In this document: piece after piece, positions 32,110-36,727 of the stretch
Layout of the letters: every line of letters starts with the position of its first letter
Position numbering within the stretch: position 1 is the first letter of the stretch
Source: Clostridia bacterium
Lineage (GTDB): Bacteria; Bacillota; Clostridia; Lachnospirales; Anaerotignaceae
Length of the DNA stretch: 36,727 bases
Reading direction: 5' to 3'
Assembly: GCA_900757025.1 (NCBI GenBank)
Contig: CAAEMG010000034.1
Coordinates: 1 to 36,727 of the forward strand
Position numbers and translations under genes: made by a program
The notes under the pieces: model-generated
The model's input: only the letters and a program-made list of their open reading frames with translations
Database searches by the model: none
Told to the model about the DNA's origin: nothing

Positions 32110-32781
32110 TTATATAGTTCCTTTAAATTCCAATGCTTTTTTAAGAGCAGCTGCGCCGTATGAAGGGCTTGAGAATACTTTCTTTCCATAAGCCTGTTCA
32201 ATTACATCGCCGCAGTAAGCCATTGAACCCTGAGCAAAAAGGAATACATCAACATCGTCTTTGTATTTGCCTGTTTCCTCAAGCATTCTTGCTTTAAACT
32301 GTTCCTGGTCAAGACCGAAAGCACCGTCTACAAGTATGTCTACCATTTCAACGTGTCTGCCTATTTCTCTTGATGTTCTTGCTATTGTTCCCTTTGTAGG
32401 GTCAAGTGTTGTTCTAAGAGTTGCAACAACGCCGATTTTTAAAGCCTTGCGGGCAGCATCTCTGCACATTTCTTCATCAACACGTACAATAGGAACTCCC
32501 ATGTATTTTGCAAGGTCCTGGCAAGCATCTGCAACTTCACCAACTGATGAGCAAAGGTTGATTATTGCATCGCATCCTGCATTAACAGCTTCCATATACA
32601 TTGATACAAGTCTTGCTGCAAGTTCTTTTGTAACATAGCCAAACTTTCCGGCATCCTGTATTATGCTTGGATCCTTCCAAGATAACATTTCAACGTCATT
32701 ACCAAGCTGAGCTTTAATTTCCTTTTCAACAAGCTCTTTAAGCTCAGGTGTTATTCCTGTATAAATAAGACCTACTTTCAT
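32110..32781 (-). CDS. Asp/Glu/hydantoin racemase-superfamily protein
   Basis: A 223-residue cytosolic protein of the aspartate/glutamate racemase superfamily, which includes amino acid racemases, hydantoin racemase, maleate isomerase and arylmalonate decarboxylase. The first catalytic-type Cys is in INLCSSVGEVAD (about residue 77), where the following residues differ from the usual (N)CT(H/N) motif; the second in AQGSMAYCGDVIEQ is shifted in context, so chemistry may differ from racemisation. KIGVVATLRTTLDPTK is the central nucleotide-like loop of the fold. GAGGAG precedes the ATG. It leads the TRAP block, so it probably acts on the imported acid. Substrate unknown. Confidence 0.75.
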   Translation of the reverse strand: MKVGLIYTGITPELKELVEKEIKAQLGNDVEMLSWKDPSIIQDAGKFGYVTKELAARLVSMYMEAVNAGCDAIINLCSSVGEVADACQDLAKYMGVPIVRVDEEMCRDAARKALKIGVVATLRTTLDPTKGTIARTSREIGRHVEMVDILVDGAFGLDQEQFKARMLEETGKYKDDVDVFLFAQGSMAYCGDVIEQAYGKKVFSSPSYGAAALKKALEFKGTI

Positions 32782-32804
32782 TTCTGTTCTCCTCTCTTTA
32801 CGTC

Positions 32805-32840
32805 ATATATACTACGTAGGATATTTATGTTGCTATTATA
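32805..32840 (-). promoter_or_regulatory. promoter and candidate operator of the racemase-like gene/TRAP block
   Basis: TATAAT on the minus strand at 32840-32835; the -35 is weak. TACTACGTAGG (32810-32820, plus) sits at about +8 to +18 of the expected transcript, where a bound repressor would block elongation. It shares RTACTACRTW with the dctP and BKACE sites. The AT-rich stretch 32841-33080 upstream holds nothing else I can name. Confidence 0.5.
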
Positions 32841-33080
32841 AATCCTCTTTTTGTACTTGTATATATTACATTCACACAAAAACACTCATTTATTTTTTGC
32901 TATTTTTACTATTGAACTAAAAATATTGTTCATTTTTTAAACATATTTTTTCAATACCGTCTATTAAAGTGTTTTTTTTAATACAAAATATAAAAATTAT
33001 CTAAACTTTAGTTTAAATATTACTAAAAAATTTTTAATTGCGTACCTTTATTACTAAATTTTATTTTATTATAAGCAACA

Positions 33081-33122
33081 AAAAAACAGCCATACCGCCA
33101 TATTCCGGCAGTACAGCTGTCT
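33081..33122 (-). terminator. intrinsic terminator after panB
   Basis: On the minus strand ACAGCTGTACTGCC and GGCGGTATGGCTGT form a long stem with one internal mismatch (TG/TG) and a G.U pair, followed by seven T. Confidence 0.85.
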
Positions 33123-33159
33123 TTATAAAGCCCTTTGCAGAGCCTGTTAAATTTTTTTA

Positions 33160-33981
33160 TCAGTCAAGACCTTCTACCTTTGTATTATATGAATATTCCG
33201 GTGTAGGGAACTGACCATTTACAACTTCGCTGTGGTATGTGTTGAAAGCGTCAAGCATAATCTGTCCAATGTTTGCATATTTCTTTGCAAATTTAGGAAC
33301 CCAGTCTGTAAAGCCAAGCATATCCTGCATAATAAGAGCCTGAATTTCACAATCAGGGCCGGCACCTATTCCTACTACGGGAATGTTAATGTGTCTTCTT
33401 ATATACTGGCATACATCAATAGGAACTCCTTCAATCATAAGTATAAATGCTCCTGCCTCTTCAACAGCCTTTGCATCTTCAAGAAGAGCCTTTGCATCTT
33501 CAATGCTCTTGCCCTGTACTTTGAAACCGCCCATGTTTGATGAGCTTTGTGGTGTAAGGCCAATGTGTCCGCAAACAGGAATACCTGCATCAACAATTCC
33601 TTTTATAACTTTTGCACTTCTTTTTCCGCCTTCAAGTTTAATAGCGTCACAGCCGATACCTCTCATAAGCATATTTGCTGTATGAATACCCTGTTCAACA
33701 GATTCGTTATAGTAACCAAAAGGCATATCACCGATTATAAATGTTGAAGGTGCTCCTCTTCTTACGGCTGCTCCGTGATGGATAATGTCTTCCGGAGTAA
33801 CGCCTATTGTTCCTTCATATCCCATCATTGTCATACCGAGGGAATCGCCTATAAGTATCATTTCGATGTCACTTTTTTCAACTATCGTAGCTGATGTGTA
33901 ATCATAACAAGTAATAAAAGCAATTTTTCTTCCGTTTGTTTTTGATTCTCTGATTTCAGGTACAGTAATTTTCTTTTTCAT
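33160..33981 (-). CDS. panB: 3-methyl-2-oxobutanoate hydroxymethyltransferase
   Basis: Transfers a one-carbon unit from methylene-tetrahydrofolate to 2-oxoisovalerate, giving ketopantoate, the first committed step to pantothenate and CoA. The 273-residue cytosolic barrel shows FITCYDYTSATIVEKSDIEMIL, GDSLGMTMMGYEGTIGVT (metal Asp in GDSLG), FIIGDMPFGYY, KLEGG, CGHIGLTPQ and VGIGAGPDCEIQALIMQDMLG. GAGGAGGG is before the ATG at 33981; the frame extends 7 codons upstream without an RBS. It is alone: no panC, panD or panE beside it. It has a consensus promoter and a strong terminator. Confidence 0.96.
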   Translation of the reverse strand: MKKKITVPEIRESKTNGRKIAFITCYDYTSATIVEKSDIEMILIGDSLGMTMMGYEGTIGVTPEDIIHHGAAVRRGAPSTFIIGDMPFGYYNESVEQGIHTANMLMRGIGCDAIKLEGGKRSAKVIKGIVDAGIPVCGHIGLTPQSSSNMGGFKVQGKSIEDAKALLEDAKAVEEAGAFILMIEGVPIDVCQYIRRHINIPVVGIGAGPDCEIQALIMQDMLGFTDWVPKFAKKYANIGQIMLDAFNTYHSEVVNGQFPTPEYSYNTKVEGLD

Positions 33982-34054
33982 AAATAGCCCTCCTCGGTAC
34001 ACAACAATAAAGATTTATATGCAAATAGTTTGCGTGTGAACTAAATTTAAGTGA

Positions 34055-34083
34055 AGTATATCATGCCAATATTGCCATGTCAA
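34055..34083 (-). promoter_or_regulatory. panB promoter
   Basis: TTGACA (34083-34078) and TATACT (34060-34055) are 17 bases apart on the minus strand. The rest of the 280-base gap to ptsI (34084-34264) has a 7-bp hairpin at 34188-34209 (TGCGGAA/TTCCGCA) and several TTGCAAT repeats but no gene that I can support. Confidence 0.8.
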
Positions 34084-34264
34084 TATATTGTTCGGCAACT
34101 TTTCATTGTTGGACAACATACGTTGGAGGTTCATGCAATAAAAACTTTTTTGCAATAAAGTCAAGTAACATTTTGCAATGTTGAGTTTGCGGAATCTGCG
34201 TGTTCCGCATAGCCGGAATACCTCATCTGCATTGCCGAGTATATGAAAATCCAATAAATTTCTC

Positions 34265-35887
34265 CTACTTCGCCTCTATCTCCAATATGTTTCTCCGCAA
34301 TTCCAGTATCCATACCGGTGAAACCGAAAGCTCGTCTATTCCCCATTTTATAAAATCTGCCGTAAGGCTTGTGTCTGCTCCCAATTCGCCGCATATGCCG
34401 ACCCATATGCCTTTTTTGTGTCCGTTTTGTGCAGTCATTTTTATAAGACGCAAAACCGATTCGTTTCGTATGTCAAAACTTTCCGTAACCTTGCTGTTCT
34501 GCCTGTCTGCCGCAAGAGTGTACTGTGTCAAATCGTTTGTGCCTATGCTGAAAAAGTCACATTCTTCTGCCAAAACATCGCTTATAACAGCCGCCGCAGG
34601 TGTTTCTATCATTATTCCGACTTCAATATTACGGCAATAATTTATGCCTTCTTTTTCAAGCTCTTTTCCAGCCTCTTTCAAAATTTCTTTGGCTTTTTTA
34701 AGCTCTTCAAATGTGCATATCATCGGAAACATAACTGCCGCTTTTCCATATGCCGCCGCACGAAGTATCGCTCTAAGCTGTGTTTTAAAAATATATGGTC
34801 TGTCAAGACATATTCTTATAGCTCTGTAGCCCAAGGCAGGATTTTCCTCTTTCGGAATATCAAAATAGTCTGCCTGCTTGTCTGCCCCTATGTCAAGCGT
34901 TCTTATAATAACTCTCTTTCCGTTCATTTTTTCAACGGCTTTTTTATAAATTTTAAACTGTTCCTCTTCCGAAGGATATGTCTGCCTTTGCAGAAATATA
35001 AATTCACTTCTGAAAAGCCCTATTCCCTCCGCATCGTTGGCAAGCACCATATCCAAATCCGTCATATTTGAAATATTTGCATAAAGCATTATTTTTTTGC
35101 CGTCTTTTGTTACGGTTTCCCTGCCTTTAAATTTTTGCAGAAGTTCTTTTTCCCCTTCATATTTTTTACGCTTGTCATGCAGCCTTTTCAGGGTTGTTTC
35201 GTTGGGCTCTATATAAAGAGTTCCGCTGCCTCCGTCTATGGCTGCGCTTTTTCCGTCGTATATTTCGTCGGCAATGCCCTTTATGCCTATTATAGCCGGT
35301 ATATTCATCATTCTTGCCAGTATTGACGTATGGGAATTTTCAGAGCCGTATTCCGTTACAAAGCCGGCAACACTTTCCCTGTCCATTCTCATAGTTTGGC
35401 TTGGAGTCAAGTCTTTGGCGGCTATAATATATTTTTCACCGTTTTCGGTGTTTTCATCTTCCTTTCCCGACAAAATTTTTATAAGCCTCTGGCTTATGTC
35501 CTTTACGTCAACAGCCCTCTGGCTCATATAGGCATCGTTAAGGCTTTTAAACCTTTGACTGAATTTCTCTCCCGTTTCCTGAACAGCCGCCTCGGCGTTT
35601 ACGCCCATTTTTATTTTTTCTTCAATATCCGAAACAAACTCGTTATCGGTTATCATCATTTTGTGTATTTCAAATATCTGTGCCTCGTCTTTACCCACCT
35701 GCTCAAGAGTTTTTTTATAAAGCGCCTCAAGCTGGTCAACTGCTTTTTCAACGGCTTCTTTGAGCCTTTTTATCTCACCTTCCGTATCGTTTACAAATCT
35801 TTTTTCCGTTTTTAATGTATCGCTGAATATTTTAATCGTTCCCACGGCAACGCCGCCGAAAACGCCTTTTCCGTTTTTGGCAATCAT
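34265..35887 (-). CDS. ptsI: PTS enzyme I (phosphoenolpyruvate-protein phosphotransferase)
   Basis: Takes phosphate from PEP and passes it to HPr, the first step of sugar uptake by the PTS; cytosolic. The 540-residue protein has the HPr-binding helical domain (about 30-140), the phosphohistidine H186 in SENSHTSILARMMNIPAIIG, and the PEP-binding barrel with GIGLFRSEFIF, RTLDIGADKQ, NPALGYRAIRICL, MFPMI, VGIMIETPAA, FFSIGTNDLTQYTLAADR and CGELGAD. Length is a little below the usual 570, mostly at the C-terminus. AAAGGAG precedes the ATG. It follows ptsH by 12 bases in a unit with a fructose-type EIIC. Confidence 0.96.
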   Translation of the reverse strand: MIAKNGKGVFGGVAVGTIKIFSDTLKTEKRFVNDTEGEIKRLKEAVEKAVDQLEALYKKTLEQVGKDEAQIFEIHKMMITDNEFVSDIEEKIKMGVNAEAAVQETGEKFSQRFKSLNDAYMSQRAVDVKDISQRLIKILSGKEDENTENGEKYIIAAKDLTPSQTMRMDRESVAGFVTEYGSENSHTSILARMMNIPAIIGIKGIADEIYDGKSAAIDGGSGTLYIEPNETTLKRLHDKRKKYEGEKELLQKFKGRETVTKDGKKIMLYANISNMTDLDMVLANDAEGIGLFRSEFIFLQRQTYPSEEEQFKIYKKAVEKMNGKRVIIRTLDIGADKQADYFDIPKEENPALGYRAIRICLDRPYIFKTQLRAILRAAAYGKAAVMFPMICTFEELKKAKEILKEAGKELEKEGINYCRNIEVGIMIETPAAAVISDVLAEECDFFSIGTNDLTQYTLAADRQNSKVTESFDIRNESVLRLIKMTAQNGHKKGIWVGICGELGADTSLTADFIKWGIDELSVSPVWILELRRNILEIEAK

Positions 35888-35899
35888 ATTTTTTCTCCT

Positions 35900-36157
35900 T
35901 TAAAGGTTTTCTTTCAGCACTCTTTTTATTTCCTCAGCCGCTTCCTCTTCATCGTCGCCTTCTGTCCTTACAACAAGCTTTTCTCCGTATTTTGCCGCAA
36001 GGCCCATTACGGCAAATATACTTTTTAAATCCGCTGTTTTTCCTTTGTTTTCCGCTGTAATTTTGCTGTTAAAAGCAGCCGCAGTTTTCACTAAAAGCCC
36101 TGCGGGACGGGCGTGTATTCCTTCTTTATCAAGTATTGTATATTCAAATTCAACCAT
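35900..36157 (-). CDS. ptsH: PTS phosphocarrier protein HPr
   Basis: An 85-residue carrier of phosphate between enzyme I and the sugar-specific EIIs. The active-site His is H15 in EGIHARPAGLLVKTA, and the regulatory Ser is S46 in ADLKSIFAVMGLA, so control by HPr kinase and CcpA-type catabolite repression is possible. The C-terminal half is acidic (EGDDEEEAAEEI). The ATG overlaps the end of the EIIC gene by 8 bases; ptsI follows 12 bases after the stop. Confidence 0.96.
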   Translation of the reverse strand: MVEFEYTILDKEGIHARPAGLLVKTAAAFNSKITAENKGKTADLKSIFAVMGLAAKYGEKLVVRTEGDDEEEAAEEIKRVLKENL

Positions 36158-36727
36158 TTTTATTTTCCGCCTTTCTTTTAAATAATGCCAAAAGTATCAT
36201 TCCCACAATCGAACCTATACTAAGAGAAACTATATACATCATTCTGCCTTCCATAATAGGAAGTACAAATATTCCGCCATGGGGTGCGCGAAGGGAACAG
36301 CCGAAAAACATTGAAAGTCCTCCTGCCACTGCCGAACCTATTGCACAGGCAGGGATAACCCTTGCCGGATCTGCCGCCGCAAAAGGAATTGCTCCTTCGG
36401 TAATAAAGGAAAGCCCCATAACATAATTTACCGCCGAGCTTTTCTGCTCTTTTTCGCTAAAACGATTTTTGAAAAATGTTCCGCAAAGTGCTATTGCTAT
36501 TGGAGGAACCATTCCACCTATCATAACCGCCGCCATAATTTCATAGTTTCCTTCGGCTATTGATGCAGTTCCGAAAACATATGCCGCTTTGTTTACAGGG
36601 CCGCCCATGTCCACAGCCATCATTCCTCCGAGAACTGCCCCCAAAAGAACACGGCTGACTCCACCCATGCTGTTTAAAGCCCCAAACATAAAATCATTTA
36701 TAATTTTAACCGGCGGATTAAGCACAA
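36150..36727 (-). CDS. fructose-type PTS EIIC, C-terminal part (gene cut by window edge)
   Basis: The last 192 or so codons of a membrane sugar permease of the PTS fructose/mannitol group; the frame is open to the window edge, so the start and any EIIA or EIIB domains lie outside. The hallmark MAVDMGGPVNKAAYVFG is about 50 residues into the visible part, followed by MVPPIAIALCGTFF, the EGAIPFAAADPARVIPACAIGSAV stretch typical of fructose EIIC, and APHGGIFVLP. At least five hydrophobic segments are seen. Operon with ptsH and ptsI, so the general PTS proteins may be made along with this sugar system. Confidence 0.9.
   Translation of the reverse strand, partial: VLNPPVKIINDFMFGALNSMGGVSRVLLGAVLGGMMAVDMGGPVNKAAYVFGTASIAEGNYEIMAAVMIGGMVPPIAIALCGTFFKNRFSEKEQKSSAVNYVMGLSFITEGAIPFAAADPARVIPACAIGSAVAGGLSMFFGCSLRAPHGGIFVLPIMEGRMMYIVSLSIGSIVGMILLALFKRKAENKNG

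Noticed and set aside
34188..34209. hairpin after ptsI as its terminator
   Set aside because: The 7-bp stem has no T run on the minus strand; kept only as an unexplained hairpin.
34418..35071. 217-codon plus-strand ORF opposite ptsI
   Set aside because: Antisense frame of a clear enzyme I gene.
1..36727. CRISPR array, prophage, insertion sequence, tRNA or rRNA
   Set aside because: No regularly spaced repeats, integrase, transposase or structural RNA pattern was seen on either strand.

Overview
The window reads as chromosomal DNA of a low-GC, anaerobic Firmicute of the class Clostridia, probably Lachnospirales or a close relative; I cannot name the species. Grounds: strong AGGAGG-type ribosome binding sites, TTGACA/TATAAT promoters, a glycine T-box, HPr with both His15 and Ser46, a bifurcating-type acyl-CoA dehydrogenase/EtfBA set, single-subunit GlyRS, RecU, and copper-amine-oxidase-N secreted proteins. 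No rRNA, tRNA, CRISPR, phage or transposase gene was found.

Layout. 0-3 kb (minus): ispE, a GntR/FCD regulator and an M20 amidohydrolase. 3.2-4.6 kb (plus): a secreted copper-amine-oxidase-N-domain protein. 4.6-4.9 kb: a MITE-like repeat whose second, inverted copy lies at 23.9-24.15 kb. 5-10 kb (minus): ilvD, then acd-etfB-etfA behind a strong promoter and a long structured leader. 10.3-12.6 kb (minus): polysaccharide deacetylase, queG and recU, tightly packed. 12.8-17.7 kb (plus): a transglutaminase-like lipoprotein, then a compact type IV pilus-like operon (PilC, four small single-TM pilin-like proteins, PilT). 17.8-23.5 kb (plus): a voltage-gated-type K+ channel, trpS, asnB, and glyS behind a T-box. 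23.6-26.8 kb (minus): a small unknown protein, an acyltransferase, a GNAT remnant and a MATE exporter. 27-32.8 kb (minus): a catabolic block with an Asp/Glu-racemase-like enzyme, TRAP transporter dctP-dctQ-dctM, GntR/FadR regulator, cupin and BKACE (DUF849) enzyme. 33.2-34 kb: panB. 34.3 kb to the end (minus): fructose-type PTS EIIC (cut by the edge), HPr and enzyme I.

How the parts may work together. IlvD makes 2-oxoisovalerate, the substrate of PanB, but the two genes are 27 kb apart and each stands alone. Acd with EtfBA probably forms a flavin-based electron-bifurcating enoyl-CoA reductase. The TRAP/BKACE block looks like uptake and cleavage of an organic acid. Three copies of a RTACTACRTW-like site, upstream of the racemase-like gene, dctP and the BKACE gene, suggest control by the embedded GntR regulator. 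The pilus-like operon may encode a major pilin plus a tip complex and a retraction ATPase, with assembly ATPase and prepilin peptidase encoded elsewhere.

The best candidates for something undescribed are the divergent pilin operon, the TRAP/BKACE/racemase/cupin pathway with its shared operator, the leader of acd-etfBA, and the paired palindromic repeat elements.
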